NCBI RefSeq assembly: GCF_964340395.1
Contig: NC_135563.1
Coordinates: forward strand, 4,696,922 to 4,760,921
Reading direction: 5' to 3'
Length of the DNA: 64,000 nt
DNA from: Glandiceps talaboti
Lineage: Eukaryota; Hemichordata; Enteropneusta; Spengelidae
Below, in pieces: positions 37,217 to 51,649 of this stretch. The notes beneath the pieces are model-generated. The model made no database searches. It was not told the origin of the DNA and was given only the letters and a program-made list of their open reading frames with translations. The number at the start of each line of letters is the position of its first letter. The stretch's first letter is position 1. The position numbers were made by a program, and so were the translations under genes.

Positions 37217-38528
37217 TTGTTTGGATATGTTTCCTCATGAAGATACTCATACTGATTGCATTGCTAGTGAAAATAGGGGTCAAAGATTACTTAACTTCTG
37301 ATATCGACTTAACAAGGAAAATATATTGCGTTGACATAGCGCTGACATATGCCTTAAGGGGATAGGGATAACACAGGTTCAGAAATACACGACTTCTTGT
37401 GTCCCACCATGGACCCGAATTGTTGTTTTGATGTACTGATATAAGCTATGTATCCTGTTGGATTACCATTCTATCAACACCTGCAAGCACAATTGTCCTC
37501 TAGAGTGAAGATTGTGAAGGATACATTTAATTTTTAACTGGTCTGGGTTGGGGGTGGTGGTGGTGGGATGGGGGCAGTTTGTGGTGTAGACCATTTTGAA
37601 AGACATCGCCGGAGGTGGGGGCAGACGGTATTAAATATAAATACAGGAACTGTAGCCATAAAGATATTGTCAAATTGGTACAAATACATTGCACATCGTG
37701 TTATACTTCATTTTCCATATTTTGAATACTGCAAGGGATACTGCTACCAATAGGTATATGCAGCATTGGTTATATTTACCATTAAGAAAGGCAAAATTTA
37801 TGGAAGGGGAGAAAAGAATAAAAAGGGGTGTCTGAATTCGAAGGCGGGGGGGGGGCCTTCACAATTCTGGTGGTGTAAGAGGGGTGGGTGTGAAATGTTT
37901 TGCTCTTGGTTTTTGACTTTTTGCCAAATTAAACTTCAGGAGTAGTTGTATAAAGTGCATATTTGCAAAATATATTATGACTTCGTCGCAATGATGTAAA
38001 ATGATATCCAAGGGATACCTGGAAGTGACAACAGTGAGGATATGTGTTTATGTCACCTTATATCTATCTCTTTCTCAGAGTCTCTTTTTTCTCTCTGTCA
38101 CACACACTCTCAAATATAGAAAATACCTAGAATCATCACGTTTCCCTTTTCTTAATCAATAAGGTAATTCGCATGCATTCTAGCAAGTAGAGGTAACTTA
38201 TTGTTTGAGGCAAAAACTGCCACTGTGACTGGGAGAGGCGTCCCCTATAATCCCACACCCTCCTTATAGTAGCAGCCATCATATTGTCTCTCTCTTCCCT
38301 AATCAGGCCTGAAGGAAAACCCCTTCCTGGATAAGCACTTTAAAGAATAGGTCAGAGCTCAATGTGGGACTTCTCTTTGTAAAGCCCATAGCTATCATAT
38401 ATCATGATGACAAAAAGATATGCTTGTTTCATAGATTCCAGATTAACATGTATAGAGAGAATAAAAAGTATATCAAAAGAAATGTATGTTCTTCAATACA
38501 GTATTCAATTGCAAATGATGTTATACTA
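37217..38528. other. No gene; G-rich patch
   Basis: 37546-37575 is a run of GGG/GGTGGT able to satisfy a G-quadruplex pattern, with another GGGGGGGGG tract at about 37845. No coding signal. Confidence 0.5.
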
Positions 38529-38548
38529 ACAACAACAGCAGCAGCGGC

Positions 38549-38600
<52 letters not shown>
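38529..38600. repeat. (CAA)n trinucleotide repeat with CAG interruptions at the start
   Basis: AACAACAACAGCAGCAGCGG grades into pure CAA. The poly-threonine frame is an artefact. Confidence 0.98.
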
Positions 38601-38895
38601 TAAAATATAGTGATATCTCCAAATATGCAAAGGGTAAGGGGTATTTAAGGGTATTTTGAAAATTTGTTTTTTATTGGGGTAACTTTGGCTTGGTCATCAG
38701 AGCTGGGAGGGGGGTCAGTATGAACAAATCGAATCGGATGTTCCGATCCAAAACACTGAAACCCTATTCCCTCCAGCCAGTTAATTTGACAACTCCCTTA
38801 CCATTACGTTATATTGGTTTAGTAGGTGTTGAGTTGCCGTATAAGATACAGCGATGTTATACTTTTACTACACTACACTACACTACAGTGCATTA

Positions 38896-38896
<1 letters not shown>

Positions 38897-38982
<86 letters not shown>

Positions 38983-39058
38983 ATGTATGTATGTATGTAT
39001 GTATGTATGTATGTATGTATGTATGTATGTATGTATGTATGTATGTATGTATGTATGT
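38897..39058. repeat. (TGTC)n to (TGTA)n compound microsatellite
   Basis: About 84 bp of TGTC switch cleanly to about 78 bp of TGTA near 38981, a single-base motif conversion. Confidence 0.98.
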
Positions 39059-39663
39059 GTGCTCTCGCATGTGTGTATGCATGTGTGTGTACTTACTAGT
39101 AGGTGTGGATATGTACAAATGTAAGTGGTTGGACAGTTAAATTTGGGTAAGTAGAGTATATGACTGTGCGTGAATATAAGTGTGTGTTTTTGGTTTAACA
39201 ACTCCAATGCATCATGTAATTAACCTTATCAGTTTGTTCAAAATGGTTTACAAATGGACTATTATTAATATTGATCGACTTTACTGAGTGTACTCGAGGC
39301 ACACGTACTCGTACTTGATAATCTGATAACAGTAGAGACGACGCTTGAAGGTAAATTATTAAACCATTTGAACGGTAAATGTGAGCGTCATATCAGTGAG
39401 TTCTTACATGCCAGTCTTACATAATATAGATAAATCTCATTTCTATGTAGTTATAGTGCAATTTTCTTGTCAAGCTAAAATACAGACATAAAGATTGACA
39501 GAGCCCTTTTAATATTGCTGTTGTGTATTTAATCAATGATAAATGACCTATAGGCGTAATCATTACGGTCAATTATCAATGTAATCATAACAATATCACG
39601 AATAATGTATTTATGTACATTGTATGTTGTAGCTTCAGGTATAAATGAAAACACCATATTACG
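39059..39663. other. No gene seen
   Basis: AT-rich spacer. The LINE similarity that begins at 39664 was not traced further left. Confidence 0.45.
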
Positions 39664-40057
39664 GGCATAGCTAAAGCTAAAAGAACATTCGGATTTCTAC
39701 GCCGGAACTTAAGACTCGACTCGCACTTAAAGACATCAAAATAAAGTCATATTTTACGTGTCCGTCCTATCGTAGAATGTGGATGTTATACCTGATGTTA
39801 TACCAATGCAATACTTCAAATGTACAACAAAATCAACCAGACGATCTTATTCACACACGTTCCATAGAACACCAGCAAAATCAAATACGTACAAATACTC
39901 ATATTATCTCCACACCTTAAATGACTGGAATAATCTCACAAATGGCATTGTCTGTTCTGTATCTACTGAAGTATTAAACGAACAAGTGTCACAACACGTA
40001 AACTTTTCACCATTACTAGTGATGTCCACACACTTACATATTCACAATCGTGGTTGA
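39664..40057 (+). pseudogene. LINE (CR1/jockey-like) reverse-transcriptase C-terminal relic
   Basis: Frame 1 from 39664 reads GIAKAKRTFGFLRRNLRLDS followed by HLKTSK, a stop, and SHILRVRPIVECG. This is the family pattern A-x-K-TLGFLRRNL, then a basic helix, then LVRPxLEY, found near the end of many non-LTR reverse transcriptases. After a frame change the second frame (39779-40057) reads RSYSHTFHRTPAKSNTYKYS followed by YYLHTLNDWNNLTNGIV. It matches the usual terminal pattern in which a short basic stretch precedes Y-x-x-SF-x-P-x-TI-x-x-WN-x-LP. The expected sequence between the two parts is missing, so there is an internal deletion and frameshift plus one stop. No catalytic core is present. 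The element is dead; the exact clade is uncertain. Confidence 0.75.
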
Positions 40058-42044
40058 TAAGTATTAGTATTACCGAGTAAACAGAAAATAAGTAAGCGTT
40101 ACATTTGAGTTAAACAGTACTATTTGAGTTTTGAGTACATGCGTTTAAATACGTATTTTGAGTCATAACATCGTCAATATTCATAAGACCTTCTTTGTTC
40201 GTTTGGGTAGAGATCCCCTCAGGGACGATTTTCCCTAAAATCAAAGTTCTTCAATTCTCTCAAACATTTTCCACATGAAAGCTTGTTCCTGATCCTTTTA
40301 AAATAATGAAAGAAATTTGGGAGTTCATTGTTTTGTTTTCAATGTAGTCGTCCATCTTTTATATTCACATACTATTAGGGTTAATGGAGTATTCGGCGTA
40401 TATTGGATTAAAATGACCGAGTATGGATATCATTTTGGCCTTAAGTTTAACAAAATGTATGCAGCGACCCCTGCTTTTTTCATGATTGATTGATTTTGAG
40501 AATGGGTTATAAGGTTTCTGGAACAAAGTACAAGAAACATTTAAAGAGGTTTTTTTTTACAAGGCGCGTTCTACGTTAAAACACCACCTTTAAATATACT
40601 GGTATTTGATCTACATCATGTACGACCTTGTACAAATAACTGGCATCCGTTGCTCACAATTTTGTGTCTGTTCAATGAATGGTTTTGTCAGTGTATTAGC
40701 TGACAAGCTAAACTCGGACATACACAATGTAAAGAACTAATCTGATAAGTAAAGATTATGGTTAAATGATTTATTGATAATCCAAATGCCAAGTCTACAC
40801 TAAGCTTTCCCAAAAGGTTTATATGAGTTGGGATTTATGTTAATCTCTATAATAAGCTTAGTAGAGGAACAAACCGGAATAGATTAAGCACATTGGTTTC
40901 TAATTATTTTTCCGGTATAAGATCAAATCTTATCACTGTACATGTTTTCCTCACGACTTTCATTCTGTTTGTAATTTTAAAATGTATCAATACATGTTGA
41001 GTATGCCATATCGTATTCGTATCTCTAATCCTACTGCTTATCTTACAAGGAGGATTGCAAAGATATCGATCTAATTTTCGACCTCTGTTGTCTTTCTAAA
41101 ATCAGCCGTTGTAAGTAGTGAAATGACAAAAAACACCCTGCGGGGCACAGCGGGAAAACGTTACGGTAACGACGGAAACAAAGTCTTTGTTCGACCAAAG
41201 TAGGTTTATTATTAATTCTTATGTTGACCTTCTTTCATATAAATTGGAAATGGCCTCTCCCTTTCCGTTTTTCATCTCTTGATTGGAAGGTTTCTTTTCC
41301 GTTATATTAGTTACCCCAAATTGAAAATAGAATAACAATGTCGAAATTATCTTTCGTGACATTTACCATGGCAGGAAGTCATCACAGCCGAGTAGAAGTT
41401 GAATGTTGATTTACAAATTTGAAATCTGTAATACTGTATAACCAATACTGTTAAAGTACGTAATATATAAATATGTGTATATGTATGTATGTGGGCGTGC
41501 GCGAGCGTTGTGGGTGTGTTTTGCTAAAAGATATAGGTCATTTATATATGTACATGTTACTAATACGAGTGTCTTGCCGTGTGTTAGTATAACATTTTAT
41601 GGGAACCCCTTTGCTGTTATCATGTGGGCTTTATGATTTTAAGACCCGAGTTACTTATAAAGATCGTTATACAGTTGAAACGAACTCATACGTTACATGT
41701 ACTTTACACGGCTTTATACATATGATGGATTATATGTACTTAGTCTATCATAGGTTGATTTAAAAATACATTCATCAGACCAACATGTCATTGCACCAGC
41801 AGCCATTGACAGTATTGCCAGTATTACTTTAAATAGTTTCATGTGGACATTGACTGTGTAAATATAATACTTGTGTTTGCATAATATGAACAAACGATAT
41901 TTCGTTCTATAGTAGTTTGGTTAAATACTTATTATTAATATTTTTTTGCATATCTTTTTGCATAGTTTAAGGCTATGTTCCGAACAATTTAAATTACACA
42001 AGCTAAATATTAACACTTTAGAACTGGTGACAGTTGAACTGAAT
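40058..42044. other. No gene seen
   Basis: About 2 kb of AT-rich DNA with no frame over 60 codons listed and no repeat partner recognised. Confidence 0.45.
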
Positions 42045-43046
42045 GCCTCCCGTAAGGGAATCACTAATTATGCAAATAACTCATTAAACTAAAAAAAAAA
42101 CTATGGTAACAGGCGTTGTATTTTGGACAAGCGTGCCTTTTTAGGTTAATGTATGTAAGAGTGTATGATACTGCTTAATTACTGAATATCGTTCATTATT
42201 CAAAATACTCATTAAAGGAAAAAGTTGTAGCAACAAACTTCATAGGACAGGTGCGTATCATATCATATTATACGAAAGCTTGCATTTTTAAGATACAACC
42301 TAGTTACCTAAAATAATTAATTATGCAAATGTTTCATTAAAACTAAGCTATATAAAAGATTTTATAGGACATGTCCGCTTTTTTATGGTTAACGTATGTA
42401 CTAAATTGTATTGAAATTGAAGTATACAGTCTTAAGATATAGACTAATTACCGAAAATCATTAATTATGCAAATTATTCATTAACACTGTAAGGTACATC
42501 AACTAACTTTATAGGACATACACAATTTGTTATGGTTAATGTATGTACTGAATTGTATTGAAATTGAAGTATGCAGTCGTTAAATATAGCCTAATTACCA
42601 AGAATCATTAATTATGCAAATTATTCATTAACACTGAAAGGTAAACCAACAAGCTTTACAAGACATATGTGATTGTTATGGTTAACGTGTGCACTGAATT
42701 ATATTGGAATTGAAGTATGTATTCTTAAGATATAGCCTAATTACCGAAAATCATTAATTATGCAAATTATTCATTAACGGTGTAAGATACATCAACGAAT
42801 TTTATAGGACAAATGTATGTTGTTATGTTTAACGAATGTACTAAATTATATTGAAATTGAAGTATGCAGTCTTAAGATATTGCGTAATTAGTTGATTTCA
42901 TTAATATGCAAATTTCTCTAATTAAACATTAACAGATCTGGCTCAAAACGTGATCAGGTCTAGCTATGACCCTAAAGATTATATATCCCAAATTTCATTA
43001 CAATTGACCCAGCCGACTTTTAGAAAATGATGACACAGACAGACAG

Positions 43047-43082
<36 letters not shown>

Positions 43083-43121
43083 ATTCCCCTTTTAATACCT
43101 CCCGTACCCTTACGGGAGGTA
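42045..43121. mobile_element. Helitron-like non-autonomous element with octamer-bearing tandem monomers
   Basis: Seen: the 5' end carries CCTCCCGTAAGGG (42046-42058). The 3' end is a perfect 10-bp hairpin, ACCTCCCGTA and TACGGGAGGT (43097-43120, loop CCCT), whose complement repeats the 5' 13-mer. Between them lie seven monomers. ATGCAAAT starts at 42070, 42323, 42467, 42614, 42760 and 42906, with one decayed site near 42203; the last five are 144-147 bp apart. Before the hairpin come GACCCAGCCGACTTTTAGAA, an ACAG/(CA)n microsatellite and CCCCTTTTAAT. Known: tandem monomers followed by a microsatellite and a 3' hairpin is the layout of Helentron-type HINE/DINE elements in molluscs and flies. 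Inferred: such an element. The minus-strand frame at its 3' end is not a gene. Confidence 0.7.
43034..43082. repeat. (CA)n microsatellite internal to the element
   Basis: ACAGACAGACAG leads into a CA run. The sibling element has the same arrangement at 63739-63797. Confidence 0.97.
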
Positions 43122-45555
43122 AAAAGATCATTTGACATTGATTGGAAGGGTCCTTTTCTGCCGTTAACTTCGTTGGTGGTAGACATTTCCAGGGTTGGCA
43201 AATTTGATGCAGTGGGCACGATCTTGTTCAGCTTCGTGCAGCTTCAAACCAAACTGTTATCGAAAAGTCAGGAAACTTTCACTAACCGATCTGTAGAATT
43301 GAATCATTATATTCTTGTTAATTCCGAACTGTTTTAACCGCCTCAAGACGCAACCTATTGAGTTTGTCTTTCCGCTTTATCTTTACCCCCCTCCCCCATA
43401 TAATAAACTACTATCATTTCGACAGAAGGAAAGTAAAATTCAGTAAAAAACTATAAATATACAATACTATACAACATACTCTTTATGGAATTCTTTTTGT
43501 AGCAGTCTAATGTGAAACTCTGTCTTGTCGATCCATTTTACGTTCATATTTCCCTAGTACAGGATTGCAGTGGGGAAGAATTCCAATATGTATTTTGTAA
43601 CGGCCATCGTGATATGTGATCACTCATGAAAATGTTAGGGATATTGTGCCTGTAGTATGTTTTGGCGAGTGTATAAATACACATTTCTAAGCCTATATTA
43701 CGACATAACGTGTTGTCGATGTCCTTTCGTGATTTGTGGATTAGGCTGGCACAGAATCACCCTTCAACTATCTTTGAAGTCTGCAGCTGCATACCATGTG
43801 TTGATGATATACACGCTATCTTTAACCTTTCTAGTTGATAGACATCACCCATCTAAAGGTTAAGCCCAAAGCATTACCATTGACAAAACAAACTCTTGTA
43901 TCTCCAATCAATGATAATTAAATTCACACTTCAAACCTGAGTAAACAGGTGTAAGACGGCATTCCATATTTTGAACGTATTGTGCCCTATATTGATTGAT
44001 GGGACAGTAAACTGCAATCAGTATTTATGCCAACAAGATGAGTTCTGAAGTCGGTTAAAAACAGACTGAGTATACATTTCGCACCTACGTAGAATTCGTA
44101 TTGATCCATTATAAATACAGGTTAGAATGGTCAAAGGACATTGTTGACTCCCTCTCAAAACTTTATATGATTTGCAGTAATTATTTAGCCATTCACATCC
44201 GTTATGTAGATTTGGACTTTGATGACAATAAATGGGAGGACAATTGTAAGAGGGCAGAGGAGGTTGGCACATCAAGGAGAGACGAATGGCTGAACCATAT
44301 TATGCTAAGTGCTCTGTTGTCCTTATTGAATTTATCCCAGCTCTGGATATGTGTGATGTCTACTAAGCTAATTCCCTAAGTTCAAGTATATTCCGTGTAC
44401 AAGTGGATATATGATCCTTTGTATAGTCGCATGATGTACTTGCTGGGTGCGGAAGTCAAGACAATGGTAGATGTCACTTCTTCTGCATTTCTACACCGAT
44501 TCACCATTTAGTATTTAATATTTTGTGAGCGCACTGTGAAACTAGACCGTTTCAAAAAGTATCAGCAAGAAGTGGGGTACAGTGTGAATCCTAGACGTTG
44601 TGACAACTAACACCACTGTGATCTGATTGGCAATCTGTAAGACGTAACCTTACCTTTTTACATACACTTCATGACAGAAACTGAGTATATGTAACATTTA
44701 GATAAGTGTCAATGTTAACCGAAGGTGAAAAAAATATTCCACTATACACATGATTCAAACGTGATGATCAGAGCAAAATATATATGTCAGCATAATTAAC
44801 TTTCCAGTACTAGTACTCTCTCTCTTTCTCTTACGAAGGAGCGTATCGAGACTGGAACTTACGAAAGAGTATAAATGGATAATTTAGCTATTGTTCTTAG
44901 AGAGCGTGGAACAATATTGCAATAAAACATAGAGTAATGCCTAAGTAGGCATCGTTACGTCTATTTTGAAGAGTTATAATATGGTTGACATAGGCGTAAG
45001 GGGAGAGCTATATTCATTTTAATAATATTTTCATATAATACATGAACTACTATTTAATGTTTCAAGGGGTCGGACGTAAGTCAATTGACTCCTGTTATCC
45101 GAATTAATTTATCCTTACAATATAGTTATTTTTATGATTTATTTCGGTTAATAAATAAAACAAATCCAAATTCAAATTCAATTCAAATTCAAAATTAAAA
45201 TAAAATAGTTGTTTTTCATCAAAAACCCGTATATACATATAGAATGGGAGAGAATCTATACAAACGCTATTGGTATGGCATTAATTAAGATGAGCTATAA
45301 TTGTGTCATTAGTACAAAAGGATAGACATTTTGAAATGTCAAGGGACATGCTTGGCATTCATACAAACTTGCATGTTGAATTCCAAAGTCAATCTAGACC
45401 TACATGGAGATAATATAATAAAAGACTTTTGGTAATCATTCATATATCAATCATTAGTATACGCCTTTAGGCTGGGCACTACATGTATTGTATATTGCTC
45501 TCGATGACGTCTGCTGCTATTAATAATAAGCTGGTGATGTTTCTGTGCTAAATTA
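43122..45555. other. No gene; AATTC-type hexamer run
   Basis: Unique AT-rich DNA. A (CAAATT)n-like run (45166-45205) may be the tail of an otherwise lost LINE. The 92-codon frame at 44101-44379 has no recognisable domain. Confidence 0.4.
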
Positions 45556-45882
45556 CTACAAACCCAGAGTGACTATAGAGTTTCAATGAGGCGGTAGAAT
45601 GTTTTTAATGTCCCACGTACTAATTTTTATTAGGAATCACATAAACAAATGACAGACACGCACGACATAAAATGTTATATTTGATCTAACTGTGTACACA
45701 AATAAACCGTTTTGTGATTGAATCGTCATTGTCTCATCCGACAGTGATGTTTTTTCTGTACACATTGAGATAAAATATGTTGTTTGAGTCATTAGTAACA
45801 AAAATAAACATTATATGACGTGAGAGTTATAAAAACATCACTCCCTCCTAATTGAAATTCTAGAGTCACTCTGGTTTTGTAG
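45556..45882. mobile_element. MITE family A, copy 3
   Basis: Left end CTACAAACCCAGAGTGACTA with TAGAGTTTCAATGAGGCGG. The right end, complemented, is CTACAAAACCAGAGTGACTC with TAGAATTTCAATTAGGAGGG. TA lies immediately outside both ends. 327 bp, non-coding core, with GTAACAAAAA near the right arm as in copy 2. This is the clearest terminal repeat pair of the three copies. Confidence 0.8.
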
Positions 45883-47348
45883 TAAAGTAACAGAAAAGGA
45901 AAGCATTGCAGATATGTTACGAGAGAGCTAAATGACTGACCATGAACGCTTTCACTACTGACTAATCACGTGCACAAGCTAAGATGTGAAGGGGTGTTGA
46001 TATTTTGACATTTAAGACAGTGCGCTCGACGTGTTGTTGATTTTCAAGCACTGTTGGCAAAGCTTTGTCTATCATAATCCTTTGGTGTTAACAGTATATG
46101 CGTATCAACATAGTCACAATAAACTCCAAGGGGCATCATATAGTTAGACACAAGAGCATTTTACTCATTTTCCAAAGGTCAGGATATCTCTATTCATACA
46201 AATATATACATGTAGTTATCAGGAAGCTGTATTGGACACATCTTCACATTTGTGTATCTGGTATATATCTAACCCACATTTTCCCGACTAGCAGCCTGTA
46301 TTTTGAAAACAAATATTACCGACTCTGTTAAAATTGCAATTTTGGCCAATTTTGTTAGCAGGTGGTGGGGGTGGTGGGTGGGGGGTGGTGGTCTGAGGCC
46401 TATTATCCTACATTGAACTATATTATATTAAAGCAAATCCCCAGTACCATAATACAAATACTTTATTCTGTAGACCATACTATAGATGGGTGGACACTTT
46501 TCGCCTTCGAACCATTAATGCAACCTTGCAGCCGATAATTTCTTTAAATTAATTATGTCAGGCAAATTGGATATCACAATCAAGCAGAGCTAATAAGTCA
46601 GAGTGAGACTGACAGATAACATAATAAAAGCAATTGCGTCATATATCATATCTGTTAGAACTCTGGTATAACGACTCTATCATGTTACAATAAACTTGAA
46701 ATTTATTACCAACTCGACAACTTTCCACTACTAAAGAAGTGCAACAAGTGTATTGCAGACAACGTGGGATATCCTAAAACAATTGCTTATGAACTTCAAA
46801 TGTTGTGTTTTGAGAGGAGCGCAGTTATAAGACATTGCTATGGGTACTTCCAGAAATTCAACTGATTAAGAGGGTTCTGTTTCGTGTTATGTATAAAATA
46901 CAAAGTATCCCCTTCAGACGAAATGTAAGACTGAGTGATTATTCATTGCATTTGTAGTTAAACACAAATAAACTCCACGTGAGTTCGCATTTACGTTTGA
47001 AATGGACATAAAAAAATACAAAGCGCCGATTAACATACTGTTGTCGACAAATCTGATTCGTGTCATACAGGATGTGGCTGTGATAATATGCCTGAGTTTG
47101 TGGTAATCCTTGTTTAAATAGCTATAGCATTTTACAAACCACATATACGATTTACTGACCTCAATAGGATCTAATTAACCAAGCAAGTGTAAATTTCTAT
47201 ATATCATTTCAACTATTTGACAACCACCCTAGAACGGAATATTCCCTGCACACATCTGTACATAACCTACATTTCAGAGAATTATTGTGATATCAAGATA
47301 GCTGCCTATATGACTTAAGGTGTAAATGCACTCACAACCCCTTACACG
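45883..47348. other. No gene; G-rich tract
   Basis: 46361-46393 is a GGT/GGG-rich run followed by GGTCTGAGGCCTATT and CCTACATTGAACTAT. A related series occurs at 60763-60835. Confidence 0.45.
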
Positions 47349-49807
<2,459 letters not shown>

Positions 49808-49852
49808 ATGTATGTATGTATGTATGTATGTATGTATGTATGTATGTATGTA
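49808..49852. repeat. (TATG)n microsatellite abutting a retroelement fragment
   Basis: Eleven TATG units end directly at the first bases of the LINE-derived frame. Confidence 0.98.
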
Positions 49853-49854
49853 TC

Positions 49855-50470
49855 TTCACAGAAAGGAAACCACGGTGTATCGTCCACTTACCTCAACAAT
49901 CACAAGATTGACGACAATCTGCGATCATTTGTTGCGAGAGGTCGTTTACAGCTCCTGCAGTGCGGAAGTCTCATGACCCTGTACTATCCAGAGTCGTACA
50001 CTAAATCACGTAAAATATGCAATCATCCCACTGAAACAGTATCACACATTTTGAATGGCTGTACGAAATTCCAGAAACTATACCAACAAAGACACAAAAG
50101 AATAGTTGACTTAATCTTCGGTAAAATCGCGAACAGTAATCCTGGCAAGGAGACATTTAAAGACACTGTTTTAAAACCTGAAATGTTTGATGCCCATATG
50201 AGAACTTTTGAACATCAGTATAAACGACCAGACATTACTATCATCGATAAACAGAACAAACATGCAATATTAGTTGAAGTGTCCGTACCCTTTGATGCAC
50301 ATATTCCATTGTCTTTTCAGAAGACGTTCGACAAGTATTTTCCACTCTCACTAAAAATAAACACTACAAGCTTTCGTTCAGAAATAATAGTTATTGTCAT
50401 TGGAAGTTTCGGAAATGTACATCATAAAGTCACAAGTGGTTTGAATTCCAAATCCATCACCAAAATTTAG
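49855..50470 (+). pseudogene. C-terminal fragment of a non-LTR retrotransposon with restriction-like endonuclease domain
   Basis: The open frame runs 229 codons from 49781, but its first 24 are microsatellite translation, so the retroelement part is about residues 25-229. Motifs in order: ARGRLQLL; a zinc-knuckle region with Cys80, His89 and Cys94 (ICNHPTETVSHILNGC); YQQRHKRIVDLI; and the endonuclease core RPDITIID with Asp151, followed by AILVEVSVPFD with Glu166. This order is the C-terminal end of reverse transcriptases of the R2/Dong/HERO type. There the knuckle and PD-(D/E) nuclease target and nick DNA in the nucleus. The first cysteine of the expected C-x2-C pair appears to be Arg77. The reverse-transcriptase palm is absent, so it cannot move by itself. 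The uninterrupted 205-codon frame suggests a fairly recent insertion. Confidence 0.75.
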
Positions 50471-50663
50471 AGATTGAGATGTAACGAGGTACTATAACAA
50501 CCAGATATCACGTGAACGTTTGTCATAAGTGACCAAGAGAAACTCGTTTACTAGTCAGTATGATTTCCTGCAAGGTATTGTGTGTGTGTGTTCTGTAAAG
50601 GAATTATGTAAATACTTTACCTGTACATGCTATTTTCATTTAAGTTGGAAATAAAAGAATTTG

Positions 50664-50664
<1 letters not shown>
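50471..50664. other. Possible 3' flank of the retroelement fragment
   Basis: Contains a GTGTGTGTGT scrap at 50580-50590; no poly-A or tail repeat is evident. Confidence 0.35.
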
Positions 50665-50694
<30 letters not shown>

Positions 50695-50789
50695 TGTATG
50701 TATGTATGTATGTATGTATGTATGTATGTATGCGTGTGTGTCTGTATGCATGTGTGTATGTATGTATGTATGTATGTATGTATGTATGT
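50665..50789. repeat. (TATG)n microsatellite with TGTG/TGCA interruptions
   Basis: About 125 bp; frames on both strands are artefacts. Confidence 0.98.
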
Positions 50790-51649
50790 GTGTACTCTTT
50801 GTCAACGTGCCATATATATTGACTATAAATAGCTAACAGACCTCGAAAAAATGTAAGCAACTAATACTTCTCATAAATCATACAAACTCTATTAGGTAAG
50901 CAGGTTTTAATCATGTCATATAACTTTCGATATATATCATTTTTGAAATTGATGTATTCAGGCATGCAAATGGGTAATAAATCTCGCTTCGTGGAATGCT
51001 ATCAACAGCAATTAGTTTAAACATGATAACGTACGTAACAATTTTCTTAAGTTCTGCATATATTATAATAGATAGAGGTTGAAAGTTGTAAACATCATTT
51101 TCAGCTTTTTAAACACAACTATTTGTAAGATGTTTTGGTAGACGGTGGATTGAAGCTAGAAGAGTTAAATAAATGGCTGTCCACTTATCTCATATAAAGC
51201 TAATTATTTTTTTCCCTAATTGGGCTACTCAAGTTCAACATTTATGCTGCAGCGATACAGCAGAATCACAGAGTTCACTCTTCCATAATAATTATACCAT
51301 GGAAAAATACAGAATGAAAAAAACTTGACATGTTCAAACTTTGGGGTCTTTCGTTCAACGTGGCTATTTGACATTTAACAACAATATGTGATCAATAATG
51401 CGCTCCATTTCTAGACGTAAATTGATATACCGGTACTTGCTCCAGGCATCGATCAGGTATACCCACACATTATATCCGACAGCAAATAGACATAGTATCG
51501 ATACGTGTAAGATATATGTCTGGGAATGTCAGTAGCAGTTTCATCAAATTATTAGTACTAAACAGAATTTGTGGAACACGGAAAAATAGCCCCAGTGGCC
51601 TTGTAGCACAACTGCGAAATGTTTTGTTAAAATATGTATCCGGTTTTCT
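50790..51649. other. No gene seen
   Basis: AT-rich spacer with stops in all frames; the short frame beginning at 51516 leads into the tandem element. Confidence 0.45.

Noticed and set aside
38873-39207. CRISPR-like regular repeats
   Set aside because: Pure tetranucleotide repeats without unique spacers; no CRISPR structure, and the genome is eukaryotic in character.
44101-44379. 92-codon open frame with mixed, protein-like composition
   Set aside because: No motif or signal recognised and a comparable antisense frame is open over the same stretch; insufficient to call a gene.
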